The notes under the pieces are model-generated. The model was not told the DNA's origin, did no database searches, and saw nothing but the letters and a program-made list of their open reading frames with translations. Shown here piece after piece: positions 25,901-37,142 of a stretch of DNA of 64,000 nt. Every line of letters starts with the position of its first letter. Positions within the stretch are counted from its first letter, which is position 1. The DNA lies in assembly GCF_020921035.1 (NCBI RefSeq), contig NC_063151.1:8432001-8496000 (forward strand). The letters run 5' to 3'. The DNA is from Rhodamnia argentea (Eukaryota > Streptophyta > Magnoliopsida > Myrtales > Myrtaceae). The position numbers and the translations under genes were made by a program.

Positions 25901-28900
25901 GGGGAAAAAGTCCATTCATCAAAGTTGCCAAGGTGGGAGAGAGAATTTTCCCCTTCCTCTTAGATCATCTGAGCATGGGGGCCAAGCAAAATAACACTTA
26001 CATTGCATGAAATTCTTTGCTAAAAACTCCAATCCCTCAGTAGGCCATATTTCTAAGTCGAAGGGATAGAAATGCAAAAACTCAAAAGTGAGTACGTATT
26101 ACTCATGGGTCCTAACACTCAATTTCTACAATTGCCTACAAAGTGTGTTTTAACAAACAAAAACTTAGTAACATTTGCAACTAATAGTTAACTACAAAAC
26201 CTAAAGCATTTTGTATACAAAGTAGAAATGGAAATAACAGGTCAGCACCCTAAATTATGTCATCTATCCACATGATACCCAATGAATGACATCAGCAACT
26301 CTAAATTGCCTACAAAGTGTGTTTTAACAAACAAAAACTTAGTAACATGTGCAACTAATAGTACTACAAACCTAAGCATTTTGTTACAAAGTAAATGGAA
26401 ATAACAGGTCAGCACCCTAAATTATGTCATCTATTCACTGATACCCAATGAATGACATCAGCAACTCCTGTCAAGTCATGTTCTAGTACAAGAATACAAG
26501 AGACACGGACACCAGGTCAGCATTTTTAATTTCCGAACGTGGAAGACGTCATTTCCTCTACCTTTCCAAGTTACTGTCATAACCTTCCCATGGCCTTACA
26601 AAATCCTCGCTCTCGAAAGCAAGTCCAGAAACCAATATCTCAACTGCCAATTGCTGATAAAAAAAGATTTAGCATCATCGAGAGGGTCATGCTCATAAGT
26701 TTGAGGTGTTAGATAGAGCAAACCTTCCTATTTTTATGAATACCTCCTCTTCAACACAAATAGTGAAGCAAAATGCAATATGCTAAAACTCACGCCTTGG
26801 TTATGATTTTCGCCTATCACTTTGAACTCGAATTCCTCAACGCCACCAATTCTTCTGGCCATCTTACTTCCTGTAAGGCCAGCTCCAGCAACTGAAATGC
26901 ATAGAGTCTTTAGAATCTTTTAAAAACCTCAAAGGGTTGAAGAAGCACAGAGTTACAAAGAAAGCAAAAGATACACCATTGCATCTCATGACAGAGTAGG
27001 AAAGCTAATAGCATTGTGCCTCCATAGAAGACATATAATCTCTCTACTGGTTTTACATCCTCAATTTCGGCATAGAGGAGCATTTGTCCAGCCACTATTG
27101 CTTGATAATATAGTAGCCTAAATTGAACACGAAATGGAAAAAGGGGGAAAAGTCTATATTTAAAGAAAACGTGTCTCTTGTTTTTCATTTCCATTCACAT
27201 AAGACTGAATACTACATCTGATTTTATATTGTAATACTACTTGCTTAAAATCCAAAGAGAATGTCAATGAACTGTCCACAAATAGTAAATCCAGAAAATT
27301 GATACCTCCAAATGATGCAGCAACCGCAGCAGAACCTGCAGCTGATCCTGTAGCAGTTGCTGCTGCCGCAAAACCACCGGCTCCAACAGCAGGGATGAGA
27401 CTTCCTAGGGTTGGAGCCAGGGCTCCCATTCCCTGTGCAATAGCCGGGGCAGCTAGCCCTGTGAAGAAACCACAGTTGACCGGTCACTCGAAGCAAATCT
27501 CGCCTACTATACAAACTTGTTTTGTGAACTACAATTTCCGCCTAGAAACAAATAAATTTTGTACCACCGGTGATGGCCATCAAGGCCCCTCCCCCTAAAG
27601 CCGCTGCACCAATAATTCCTCCTCGCTTCCATTTAGCCCAACGGTTTTCTGTGACTTCAGTATCTTCTTCCTTCGCACCTTCTACTTTCAATGAAGACAT
27701 CATAGAGCAAGCAACAATCATCTCCAAAGCTTCCTAGAAGATAGTAGTCAGAGCATCATGCACTGTTTAAACCAGAAATACTTGATCTGCAGGCACGCGT
27801 GTTGCAGTATCTAGCATGCTTAACGAGAGTCCCAGTTAATGAAAATTGCATGAGACAAACCATTTCCAGCCATTTAATCCCAAGCCATGTCGCCAGCAGC
27901 CTTAACCCAACGCGATGTCTAGCATCATAGCCCTTCCTCCCAGGTGATTTGCTCTCATCTTCAGAGCTGTCCGCTACACAAGCTGAAAGAAGCTCATAAA
28001 GAACTGCAACTTTTCTCTGACGACTGATCATCCTTCCCTCTTCCATGAATTCCTCAGATGTCCCAAGAACTTTGTTTGGAACATCTTCTTCAGCAGTCAT
28101 CTTCGAACCTGCTGCCCGAGCTGTTCCATCCAGCTTCACCACTTCCTCAGATGATCCGTTGGTCTGGAAATCAGAACATTTCTCTCGACACTCCTTTTCA
28201 TAGTCATCACTCCTAGTATCCTCTTCATAAACAGGAGAAGTTTCCACACTAAGCACCATGGCATCAACAGCCTTTGCCAAAGCTAGCTCCTTGTTTGTCC
28301 TTTCTGGACAAGTTTCTTCCCCATCCTCTGTAAGCAGTTTCAGGAACTGAAATAGTATCGACATCAACTTGATATACCCGGCAAGCATAAAAAGAAGTTC
28401 CTTCACATAATTCGAAGGCATAACATGATGGCTAAACGTGTACTACGAAGCTGAAGGACCAAAACCTTATCCTCCTCAAGTACACTCAAATAGCACACTT
28501 ATAGCACAGTAACGATAAAACCTCACGCCTTCATACTCAGAAAAATGCACGTAACAAGAAGACTATCGTCATAACAGCAGCAATTACGTGATACGCACCG
28601 CTCCAACATGATGCCTAACTTGTGAGGAAGACCCTGCAGTCTCCTTCAAACCATCCCAGGATCGCTCATCGACCTTCAAAAACCTGCTGACGCGAGCCCC
28701 GATCAATTCCGAATCCGCCTATCACCTCCATCTTCCCTCAGCTTCTAGAATTAGAAATCAACAACGAGCATGAACCAAAACTCGGAACACGCACCTGTAG
28801 ACGGGCCAAAGAAGGCCGGAGTCTTCGTGAACCCAGAACTCGGGCTGCTCCGAGTCCGAAGCTCTGGGATCGATCGACACGCCCTCGCCGATCGGCTCTT

Positions 28901-29021
28901 CCCCGAGAGGAGCTAAAGTATCCCAAGGCCGCGTCTGGTGCTTCTGGGAATGGTGAAGCGCGAGGGCGAAGAGGCCGCACGCCGCGTACTTCTGGGTCGC
29001 CGTGAGGATTGAGGCCTCCAT
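22914..29021 (-). CDS. TMCO4-like DUF726 membrane alpha/beta hydrolase
   Basis: Fifteen exons: 28795-29021, 28599-28683, 27861-28346, 27565-27733, 27306-27458, 26794-26891, 26562-26653, 25541-25611, 25311-25446, 24574-24633, 24344-24429, 24177-24253, 24017-24087, 23173-23230, 22914-23066. All join in frame to 673 residues. Residues 1-266 form an acidic, poorly conserved N-part. Gly/Ala-rich segments (about 305-385) look like membrane hairpins. A further hydrophobic stretch lies at about 465-485. The hydrolase-like core has a nucleophile elbow GFSLG (about 532-536) in 'RPVTLIGFSLGARVIFKC', then 'VLLGAPIS' and a final 'DGHSSYLW' that may supply His. This is the DUF726 family, related to human TMCO4 and to Arabidopsis At2g18100/At4g36210; substrate and function are unknown. 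The exon 10 donor was chosen after AAC AG because the earlier GTAACAGG breaks frame. Gene looks intact. Confidence 0.9.
26131..26467. repeat. Direct tandem duplication in a TMCO4-like intron
   Basis: Two head-to-tail copies, 26131-26304 (174 bp) and 26305-26467 (163 bp), both start ATTGCCTACAAAGTGTG and end CATCAGCAACTC. The second copy differs mainly by several scattered 1-2 base losses. It lies in the intron between exons 7 and 8. Confidence 0.85.
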
Positions 29022-30084
29022 AGAGACGAAGGGTCCGGATTCAAAGTGGCAAAGCGATCGGAATCGAATCAGGCCATGAACAAACTAACGAGAGTGTCTT
29101 CTTCGTCGTGTGACGCCGAAAATCAAGCAGAGAACGAGTTTGGTTCGGTTCAGAGAGCGAGACTGGAGCTCCGATTTTGCCGAGAGGCAAAATCGGGAAG
29201 CGAGCGAACACGCGGGAACGCAGAGGAGGCTGTACGTGGAGGCACGTGCCGTCACGTGGTCCCTAGTTGGCGGGATCCGTCTGGTTTTGCTGCTAGGAAC
29301 TCAAAATATGCACGAGAATTTGATTTTGCCTAGTGGCGGCGAACACTAATTACCGACAATTCATGTTTATAGGCCATCAGCGACTCACCGTATCCTCACA
29401 AAAATGTTAGTAGTCAAGAAATCTCTTCATACAAAATATGTCACACTTAGACAATCTACCACAAACTATTACGAGTTTTCGCTCATGACCCGAGTCATGC
29501 TATTAATAAAGGTCTGACCAATCCTTTCCCGAGTGTGCCTATGATAGGAAGCTCAAGAAAGGACGAGATCACTCTCGATCTACCAAAAAATCAGATAGCT
29601 CCTGAGTGAACGAGAAAACTTTATGGTTTACTCAAAGCAAACATAAAAAGGGAAACCGGACCGAAAGCAAATCATCGAATAAAGAGCTTCCTACAAATCA
29701 AAGTACTCGAAAGACTAGATTGAAAATGATAAAGAGCTCTCTTTCAAATTGCACGAGCCAGGCGAGGAAGCGCCTCAAGGCATTTTCCTGGCGCAACCCA
29801 AACTAAAGCAAGTCGTTTCTAGCCAAGAAGGTTCGGGCCTAAGCTGAATTTTTTTTTCTTTTGTTCTTTTCTAAATTAAAAGGACTAGTTATTTAATTTT
29901 CAGCCTCAAAATCCACCTTTTTTTTAATGTATTTTGGACTATTTTTTCTTTTAATTCAGCCCATTTTGTCACATAAAATTTTCGTTCATTTGGTGTTACT
30001 ATGTTTTTTCGACGAATGATGGTTGCCACGTGAGTTGATTAATTTGGTTTTCAATCGATCCACACGATCTGACAAAATCTCTTC
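29022..30084. other. Upstream region of TMCO4-like gene
   Basis: 29022-29300 is GC-richer and probably the 5' UTR and promoter. The rest is AT-rich without a recognised gene or repeat border. Confidence 0.5.
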
Positions 30085-30430
30085 GAGGTTGGTTCATGTT
30101 TTTAATAATTTCTTTATTTTTTCCTTTTTTTTCTATTCCTATTGATATTGTGTCCAATGAGGCCGGTCGGCCGGGACGAGGCCGATCGGGGACCACGAAG
30201 CCCTCACCGGAGCTTGTCGGCCACAGTAGTAGTAGGAAGGGAAACAAATAAAGAGAAAAAAAATAAGGAAAAAAGTAAAAATATTATTAAAAACTGTCCA
30301 CGTCAACACCGACGGGTAAATTGAACTAAATTGACATAATTGCAAAGGGTTTAGGATTTAGTTGACAAAAAAAAAAAGTTTAGAACTGAATTGACACAAT
30401 TACAATAGGTTTAAGTTAAAAGTAAGAAGT
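30085..30430. mobile_element. Foldback element, family A copy 3 (left arm eroded)
   Basis: A GC-rich core (30155-30230) is followed by an A-rich stretch, 'TTAAAAACTGTCCACGTCAAC' and arm units 'ACTAAATTGACATAATTGCA' and 'GTTTAGAACTGAATTGACAC'. This is the same order as in the 45017-45589 copy. The left arm is no longer clear. Non-coding. Confidence 0.5.
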
Positions 30431-30650
30431 AGATCCGTATGAATCACGACTTTCCACTACTTTCAATTAGTTCAAATAAGACGCGTAACCGTATCAATCC
30501 CAATTCATCCGAAAAACATGAACATCATCTTCATTTATTAAGCGTGGGGCGAACTAATTCCATCCTAGCACTGCACTTGTCACTACTGACACGACTTTGG
30601 GCTCTGGCAAGTTATCAACTATAAGCAATTTCTAATCATTTAAATTCAGA
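30431..30650. other. Short intergenic stretch
   Basis: Nothing recognisable. Confidence 0.4.
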
Positions 30651-31100
30651 GTGTTTCTTAGGCATAATAAGCTGGATAATTTAAGTCGTCATTTAGGGTC
30701 ATTTGAAATTATGATGGGTCGACCCACCACCAACTCAGCTCGAACCACGAAACATATCGTGGGGATTCGATTTCCAAGCACGACTTCGTGGTTGGCTCCG
30801 GTCCTGTGCTTGGTGGCGACGGGGGCCATAACGATAGGCATCGCCTCAGCACTCGAGGAAACGACGACGTGGATCTCGCCGCCGACGCAATCGGATTCGC
30901 TGCAGCGAGAACTTGGCGACCGCAACGGCCCGACAGGATCGGCAGTCACGGATGACTACGGCGGATGGGGACCCGCGCCGGACACAGGAGGCGGTCGCGC
31001 GGCTCCCATTCCTCATATGAGGAAAGCCACCATCTCCGCTGCCGCTGAATCAAGACCACGCGACCAGCCAGGAGCTGCTGCTCGGAGCACGGATGGATGA
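30651..31100. other. GC-rich open region of unknown identity
   Basis: A 149-codon frame on the + strand (with an internal ATG near 30711) and two overlapping minus frames cover the same GC-rich island inside AT-rich DNA. The plus product has one hydrophobic stretch (LAPVLCLVATGAITIGIASA) but matches no family I know. I cannot choose a strand. It may be a small lineage-specific gene, a captured fragment or chance openness from high GC. Confidence 0.25.
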
Positions 31101-31499
31101 GCGAGCGTATCCGGATGCTGAGTGCCGTCTGGCGCACAAAATTGCAGGCCTTATAACTCACTATTTGTCAAGAACATAGCCACTAAGATCATTGGAGAAT
31201 TTTCGTACCCACGAAGCAACAAGCATCAAACTAAGGAAAAAAGTCAAGACTTGTCATAAACATTAGAGCGTCGTACGCAGATTGCAGTATACAGACTTAT
31301 CTACGGAAAATTAAATCATACCCATTAATATTTTTCACTTTATACAATATCGCGATTCTAAGAGGAGATCGAAAATCAAACGGCTCCCGAATATGCCCCG
31401 AACTTCTTCTGTTCCTTGGAAATTTAGGGATCAATCAGTAAATCTCAATTTCCCTTGAGGAGTGACGTCTGGAATTTAACGGCTTCAAAGAAAAGGAAA
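31101..31499. other. Intergenic, no gene recognised
   Basis: No coding signal or repeat border was seen. Confidence 0.45.
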
Positions 31500-31800
31500 A
31501 ATTAAAAAGGGCGAGTCCTCATGTTTTAATAAGGGCCCAGTAATTTGTTTCAAAAAGGACCGAATATTGTTTCAAATAAGGGCTTGAATGATCATAAAAT
31601 TTCAAAAGGGTTTTAAGGGTATTTTAGTTTTTACTTATTTAATTTTTCTTTTTTTTCTTTTTTTCGTTTTCACCACCAAAAAAAAAAAAAAGATCATAGG
31701 CGGGAGGGGCGCCCTTTCGTGATGAGTTTTTTTTTTCGGGAAAAAAAAAAATGAATAAAAATTAAAATGTGAAATGACGCAAACGCCCTTCAACGATCCT
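31500..31800. mobile_element. Fragment of family B foldback element
   Basis: It shares units with the intact copy at 56218-57040: 'GTTTCAAATAAGGGCTTGAA', a stretch about keeping '...TAAGGGTATTTTAGTTTTTA', and the core start 'AGGCGGGAGGGG' followed by a GCCCTTTCG. Only the left arm and start of the core remain; the right arm is reduced to CGCAAACGCCCTT. Confidence 0.5.
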
Positions 31801-31948
31801 TTTTGATATTAACTTAGTGAAAAATATTAGAAGGTAGAGAATTAGAAAAAAAAAAAAAAAACTTCGGGTCCTTTTTGGATTTTTCCCAAAGAAAAAAAAG
31901 GAAGAAAAGAGCAAGGAAACCACCACCCCCAAAAAAATAAAGTTGGCT

Positions 31949-32020
31949 TCCGTTGCCGGGACTTGAACCCGGCGTCTTCGGGTGAGAGCCGAATATCCTA
32001 ACCAACTAGACTACAACGGA
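31949..32020 (-). tRNA. tRNA-Glu (anticodon CTC)
   Basis: A 72-nt cloverleaf: acceptor TCCGTTG pairs with CAACGGA, A box TAGTCTAGTTGG, anticodon loop CTCTCAC between TTCGG and CCGAA, and B box GGTTCAAGTCC. No intron; CCA is not encoded. A T7 run (minus strand, 31931-31937) follows as a Pol III terminator, and CAA triplets precede it as is usual for plant tRNA genes. Its variable loop (GACG) differs from the copy at 44575 (AGAC), so it may be a diverged or less active copy. Confidence 0.92.
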
Positions 32021-32444
32021 TCGCTTGTTTTGTAGGGACTGATTTTTATCTATATTATAGAAAAAATTAGATGGAAAATTTCGACCGACACGATGTACGG
32101 TCACTGCACGGCATCATGACACGACATTGGCAAAGTTCCTAACCTGCGCGAATAAAGGGGTTTGTCTCATTTACCAACTCCATGGACATTGATGGGACGG
32201 GAAGGGTAAATCACGCCTCGAAGGACGGAGGCTACCGACCTCGATAAGGTCAACGAATTCGATTCCCGTTCCAAAGGCACACGCAGAAGTGGTGCGCAGA
32301 TCAAGCGGCTTTTATCCCATCCATCAATGACGCTCTGGAGATTGACAACGCGGTAGAGTTCGCCGACCGGAAATGAATCAAAAGACGGTTTAGGAGCTTG
32401 TCTGATAATTGAAATCAGAACTTTCTCCTGCTGGAATAGTTAAA
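32021..32444. other. Intergenic, no gene recognised
   Basis: A GC-richer stretch (32150-32390) is open for about 68 codons on the minus strand (about 32171-32372) but resembles nothing known. Confidence 0.4.
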
Positions 32445-32632
32445 AAAAGAAAAAGCCATAAATCTATATTATATTTATGCCAATTCAGCCATAATCTTTT
32501 TAATTTGACCAATTCAGTCATTTTATCAATATAGTCCATTTGGCCAATCATGACAAAAAAACCACTAACGTGAGGACGGCCAATTTTTTTCGATTTTTAG
32601 AATTTTTATTTTTTTTTCGACTGGTAAAAAGA
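32445..32632. mobile_element. Left arm fragment of family A foldback
   Basis: Units 'TATGCCAATTCAGCCATAA' and 'GACCAATTCAGTCATTTTAT' are followed by 'ACTAACGTGAGGACGGCCAA' and a T/A-rich stretch, in the order seen in the left half of the 45017-45589 element. No right arm follows. Confidence 0.45.
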
Positions 32633-32676
32633 TTGGACTAGTTTACTGGATGGACTAGCTTACTGGATGGACTAGC
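32633..32676. repeat. Short tandem repeat, ~17-bp unit
   Basis: Three imperfect units of 'TTACTGGATGGACTAGC' lie head to tail. Confidence 0.7.
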
Positions 32677-32998
32677 ACTCTATTATAAAGTCATTTCGAC
32701 TTAATGGCCTGACTGGTAATAACTTCAAAGAGACAATAAGCCTGCATTTGCATCCTAGAAGAGAGGTTCAGCATAGTATAGAAGGTGACTAGATGCCGTT
32801 AAAAGAGGAAATGAGAGAGCTCTACAGCTATCATTTGAAAAACTTAGATAAGGAAGAGAGAGTAGAACCAACAAGGATTAATTACAAGGGCGTGGTGCCG
32901 AACTAACACAATTTAACTGTATATTCCACACTGGTCAAACAGAGAGAACGACGCACAGTACAATATAAACAAACGAAAAAAGTCAGATGACTGCTACG
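32677..32998. other. Probable 3' UTR of the TPR gene
   Basis: No gene is recognised. The stretch directly beyond the stop codon at 32999 is likely the 3' UTR of the minus-strand gene. Confidence 0.4.
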
Positions 32999-35410
32999 CT
33001 AGGAATCCGATTGGGATTGCAAATTAAAGCACATACACTTGTCTTTCATCGCCTCCGCCTCACTCGCATACTCTTTAAATCTGTACTCTTCCTGCTTATA
33101 CGTTGAGGGTACCTTTCCCTCGCTATAGCATTGATTACACAAACTAAAATGAGATTTTGTTTCCTTGAATCGAGATCCGATGATGGGATAGCGGCAAACA
33201 GAGCAAACGTGGTTACCATGTCTATTTCTATCCCCATTTTCAAGCTTTATCAAGGTAGAGATAATACCAAAACCCCAGTCTAGATCATCAAACATTTGAA
33301 GGAAGTCCGATAAAGATACCATTGAAGAATCCATCTCTCCATGTACCTCAAGTATTTCACTAATCCCGCTTGAAGGAATATAGATAGCCCTCAGCAATTT
33401 GATGTATGCGGTGGCATCAACTTTCCTTATCTGGGATGGAGAAGCGCCTTCATTTATGCATCGCCACAACAGCGCATCATAAGCAACCCGCTTTCGTTTT
33501 TCTGGAGGGCCACCGCAAACGGGAGCGAGAACTGCATAAAACATGCCCAGATCAACCCTACCTGAGCCATTCTCATCTAAGACAGAGAGAATCCTCTCAT
33601 TTATGGCTTTGACAGCTCCTTGAAAGGTTTCAGGCTTTAAAAAATTAAGTAGCCTCCGGAGGATTTCTTCCAAATTGGGTTTGCGTATTGATTTCTCCGG
33701 AACACCAGTTCCAGAATAAGAAACAGGCACGTCTTTCTCCGCCATTTCTTTACTTAAAAGCTCAACATCGCAACGGCCCAACCTAGTAACCCTCTGAAAA
33801 GCTCTAATTTGCAGAGCGTTAGCCAAATCCTGCCTCACTGTAGTCTTCTCACCTACAGTCTTAAACTTAGAAGCTTCAACAATCACAAAGGCTACTTCTC
33901 CATTGGCACCTCCATTACTCTTCACCTTCTTCTTCTGCAGCTGCTTCAGATGGGCTATCGCATCATGCAGTTCCACTCTGTTGGTCATCTTCAGTGCTTC
34001 CTTCAGCGCCTTCTTTGCTTCCTCAGTTTCACCAGCACCCAACAAGGAGACAGCCTTGTTCAATTGTGCACGCCAATGATTGGGCCACACAGCCAAAACC
34101 CTAGTATACATTTCCGAAGCCCTCTGAAACCTACCCATGTCCATATAAAGGCCACCCAGATTATATAAAGCATCTACATGACCCGGTTTTAAATCAATAG
34201 CTTTCTGGAACACCTCAATTGCCCTCTCATCCTCGCCCATTGAATGCAAAGCCGAGGCCAGATCACAATGTGCATCAGCATAGTCAGTTTTCATAAAAAT
34301 AGCCTCTTCTAAGGCCTTCACAGCTGCCCTATACTCTCCTACCCCAAAAAGGGCGCTCCCCAAAAGCTTAAGAGCCCTAAAATGAGTAGGACAAAGTATT
34401 GCAGCTTCCCTATAATACTCGCAAGCGCTTAGAACCATACCTTCACCTTCAAGTGCAATCCCCAGATTGACATAAATCTGAGGAAGTAAATAAGCCCATT
34501 GATTCCCATCAGCCTCAGCTGCGTCGAGAGCCAGCAAGAACTCTTCTTTAGCTTCTTTGAACCTGCCAAGAACATACAGGCAGTTTCCAGCCCTGAAATG
34601 TGGCCTAACATCCACCGGTTGCAACTCACAAGCTCTCTTAAAGCTCACCAAAGCCTCCTTAAACAGCTGGTGATCATACAAAACCCTGCCTATTGCCATG
34701 TGCCCATCGAAAGCCTCCTCTCTCGACCTAGCCCCGTCAGCCCGGCTCCTCAAAACCCCCAATTCCCTCACAAAAACGGCGTAATCATGCCCCGATTCCT
34801 CCCAAAACACTCTTTTCTCCGAAATGTCCGAGGACGGCCCCAACTCCCTCGACCAACCGGCATCCGAAAACGCGTCGAAATTATCACCCTTCAGTTTCCC
34901 ATCCTTGGCCTGCTTCGCCTTCAATCTCTTCACCAGAATCTCCAAATCGTCCACGAGCTTCCAAGTATCGTCGAACACTATCCCATGATTAGGCGACACA
35001 GCCCAAGCTGCCGTCCTCTGCTTCTTCTGCGTCTCCATCGCCCTCTCGTCCGCAATCGACGACGACGACACCTCGTCCGACCCCGACCTCACCTCCTTGT
35101 TCTTGCCGTCGTCGGGATTGAGCTCGAGCCCCAGCGCGTCGAAGTCGCGGTCCACGTCGCCGGCGCCGTCGTCGTAGGTCCTCAGCAGCCCCTCGTAGGT
35201 GAGGCCCTTCTCGCCGTCAATGTACTCGCCGTAGGTCTTGAACACCTCGTCCAGGATCGCATTGATCTGCTCGTCGCTGAACTTGACCCTGGGGTTCACG
35301 GCGACCACGAGCGCGGCCATTTCCTCCCTGTTGAGCCCCCCGTCGCGGTTGGCGTCGAACTGCTGGAAGATTCGCTTCACCTTCTCCGATCTGCTGCCCC
35401 TGGTCGCCAT
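32999..35410 (-). CDS. EF-hand and TPR repeat protein (At1g05150/At2g32450 type)
   Basis: Intronless frame of 803 residues, close to the roughly 808 of its Arabidopsis relatives. I chose the ATG at 35410 (MATRGSRSEKVKRIFQQFD), which matches the family; an upstream in-frame ATG at 35518 would add 36 residues that look untranslated. An EF-hand loop lies at D19-E30 with D19, N21, D23 and E30 in calcium-ligand positions. A central TPR array (about 250-510) includes 'ALYNLGGLYMDMGRFQRAS'. A second, degenerate EF-like loop (DENGSGRVDLGM) follows. The C-terminus has paired cysteines, CSVC ... CNQC, that resemble a small zinc finger. The family is annotated as calcium-binding TPR protein; its cellular role is poorly known and I assign none. 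A GA run sits in the leader. It is head-to-head with the PPR gene, 1.7 kb apart. It looks intact. Confidence 0.92.
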   Translation of the reverse strand: MATRGSRSEKVKRIFQQFDANRDGGLNREEMAALVVAVNPRVKFSDEQINAILDEVFKTYGEYIDGEKGLTYEGLLRTYDDGAGDVDRDFDALGLELNPDDGKNKEVRSGSDEVSSSSIADERAMETQKKQRTAAWAVSPNHGIVFDDTWKLVDDLEILVKRLKAKQAKDGKLKGDNFDAFSDAGWSRELGPSSDISEKRVFWEESGHDYAVFVRELGVLRSRADGARSREEAFDGHMAIGRVLYDHQLFKEALVSFKRACELQPVDVRPHFRAGNCLYVLGRFKEAKEEFLLALDAAEADGNQWAYLLPQIYVNLGIALEGEGMVLSACEYYREAAILCPTHFRALKLLGSALFGVGEYRAAVKALEEAIFMKTDYADAHCDLASALHSMGEDERAIEVFQKAIDLKPGHVDALYNLGGLYMDMGRFQRASEMYTRVLAVWPNHWRAQLNKAVSLLGAGETEEAKKALKEALKMTNRVELHDAIAHLKQLQKKKVKSNGGANGEVAFVIVEASKFKTVGEKTTVRQDLANALQIRAFQRVTRLGRCDVELLSKEMAEKDVPVSYSGTGVPEKSIRKPNLEEILRRLLNFLKPETFQGAVKAINERILSVLDENGSGRVDLGMFYAVLAPVCGGPPEKRKRVAYDALLWRCINEGASPSQIRKVDATAYIKLLRAIYIPSSGISEILEVHGEMDSSMVSLSDFLQMFDDLDWGFGIISTLIKLENGDRNRHGNHVCSVCRYPIIGSRFKETKSHFSLCNQCYSEGKVPSTYKQEEYRFKEYASEAEAMKDKCMCFNLQSQSDS

Positions 35411-36506
35411 CTCCGGCTTCCTAGGGTTTCGTCGGGAGTAGGAACAAAAGGGGGGGGAGATTCCGGCCCAATCGACCGACACAACGCAGAGATCGACGGA
35501 GAGGTCGCAATGCGACAATCGAAGGCTACCTCATGTCGATTCTTTTGTGGAAAAAGGAGCGAAATTTGAGGGCGTAACGCCAGAGAGAGAGAGAGAGTGA
35601 CGACGTTATGGCTTCTGTTTATGGTGGTTGTGACGAAGAAGATAAAATGAAAATGAGATGACGACGACGATGATGATGGACTCCCAGAGAAGGCCGTGCC
35701 ATAAAGGAAGTCGCTTTTTTAATTTATTTTTTCATTTTTATTTCATTCCTTTTTCCCATTTAAATTTTTTTTTTTGGGTCTTGTTTTTATTTTAATTAGT
35801 GGGGGGGTGATTTTGTAAATTCGCTGGAAGTTGGGGGGCATTGAGAGGGAAAAGCAGGTGGGTTGGGACAGCTGGCATGGTGGGTGCCATCATTTCCTTC
35901 CATTTTTTCTCAACCGTCCTCTTTCTTGACAGACATTTCCTAATGATTGTCTTATCGCTAACTGAAAAAAATAACCCCGATTGCGGAAAAGAAAAAAAAA
36001 AATTTGGGTGGCATTAAGGTAATTTTGAACTATTACAATTCAAAACGAACTTTCGGAATCGATACGTTGAGCAATAATCCTAACGAGAAAAGCGTCGCTT
36101 CGCACGAAATTGACTCGCAAGAGAGGTAAATATGAATACCAATTAATAAACAGCCTGATGTGTGTGTGTGTATATATATATATATATACATATTAAAGAT
36201 TGCACTTTTTTTTATTTTGTTGGGTTATGGAATCGGCAATAAATTAATTTTCAATCCTGTTTTTTAATAAATTCATGTTGACTTTAAAAATCAAAATGAT
36301 GGACCTACTTTTTATGACGTCACGACAGACGAACGCTTTGGACAAAAGAAGCTAAAGCAGATTAGATTCTGCGATGACCTTTTCCTTTTACCCCCCCCCC
36401 CCCTGTGGTTTTTGTCTGCTAGAGAATGGTCCTCCCCTTGCATGTGCCGCCTTGCGACAGCCCAATCGAAGATCGCTAGGCATTTGGAAACCGATTATTG
36501 AATTAG
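35411..36506. other. Shared upstream region of TPR and PPR genes
   Basis: Contains the TPR leader with a GA run (about 35582-35597), T/A-rich sequence, a TG/TA microsatellite (36159-36190) and a C12 run (about 36402-36413). No gene. Confidence 0.5.
36159..36190. repeat. Compound (TG)n(TA)n microsatellite
   Basis: About six TG units are followed by about ten TA units, between the two divergent genes. Confidence 0.85.
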
Positions 36507-36801
36507 ATAAAAGGCACAAATAGTTTATAAATTTCGATCAGAGTGCAATGCCACTCTTAAATTATTAATTTGTTTAATGTGATCTTTGAACTTTAATCTT
36601 ATATGCAACGTCACTCCGAACTTTTAATAAATATACTATATAGTTCTTCCATTGATCAAGTTTGGAAATAACATTAAAAATTTTCATATAGTTCGGAAAT
36701 TAAAACATGCAACAAAAGTTCAAGAGAACACATTAAACGATAAATTAAAAGTTCATACATATTGAACCAAAGTTCATAACCATTTTATGTCATTTTTCCT
36801 T
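36507..36801. mobile_element. Foldback element, family F
   Basis: The left arm (about 36507-36600) and the reverse complement of the right arm (about 36710-36801) align along their length. For example 'GTTTAATGTGATCTTTGAAC' pairs with the complement of 'GTTCAAGAGAACACATTAAAC'. About 295 bp, no coding capacity, no target duplication found. It sits 340 bp upstream of the PPR start codon. Confidence 0.55.
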
Positions 36802-37142
36802 ATATTTTTACTTACAATAAATTAATTATTGTACCGCTGGGATTAGAGGTTTAAAATTATCTTTTAAATTCAAGTTTTGGAAAGGGCGTTTGTAATAGAA
36901 AGTGGAAGCACTAAATAAATTTTCCTATTGACCCAATGATTTTCCTCAAATGACTTGCTGAGACATTTTTCAAAAATCTGTGTCTCATCAACCTAAGAAC
37001 AAACGGTGAGGGAGATCGACCAGCAGCCTCTGAACAGAACGTGCCCTGCCTCTCTTGGCTGGCCCAAATCTCGCTCTTTCCGACACTCCTCCGACTCGCT
37101 CGTTCGATGAGCGGCCCAAAACCATGACTATTGACGACCCCG

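Noticed and set aside
32171-32372. ~68-codon open minus frame
   Set aside because: GC-richer patch, no start or splice support, no recognised family.
34499-35569. 356-codon open frame on the + strand
   Set aside because: It is antisense to the intact EF-hand/TPR gene; its His/Pro/Arg-rich product is a shadow of GC-rich codons.
37131-37142. TTG start extending the PPR frame by four codons
   Set aside because: The ATG at 37143 is the first normal start and fits the family.
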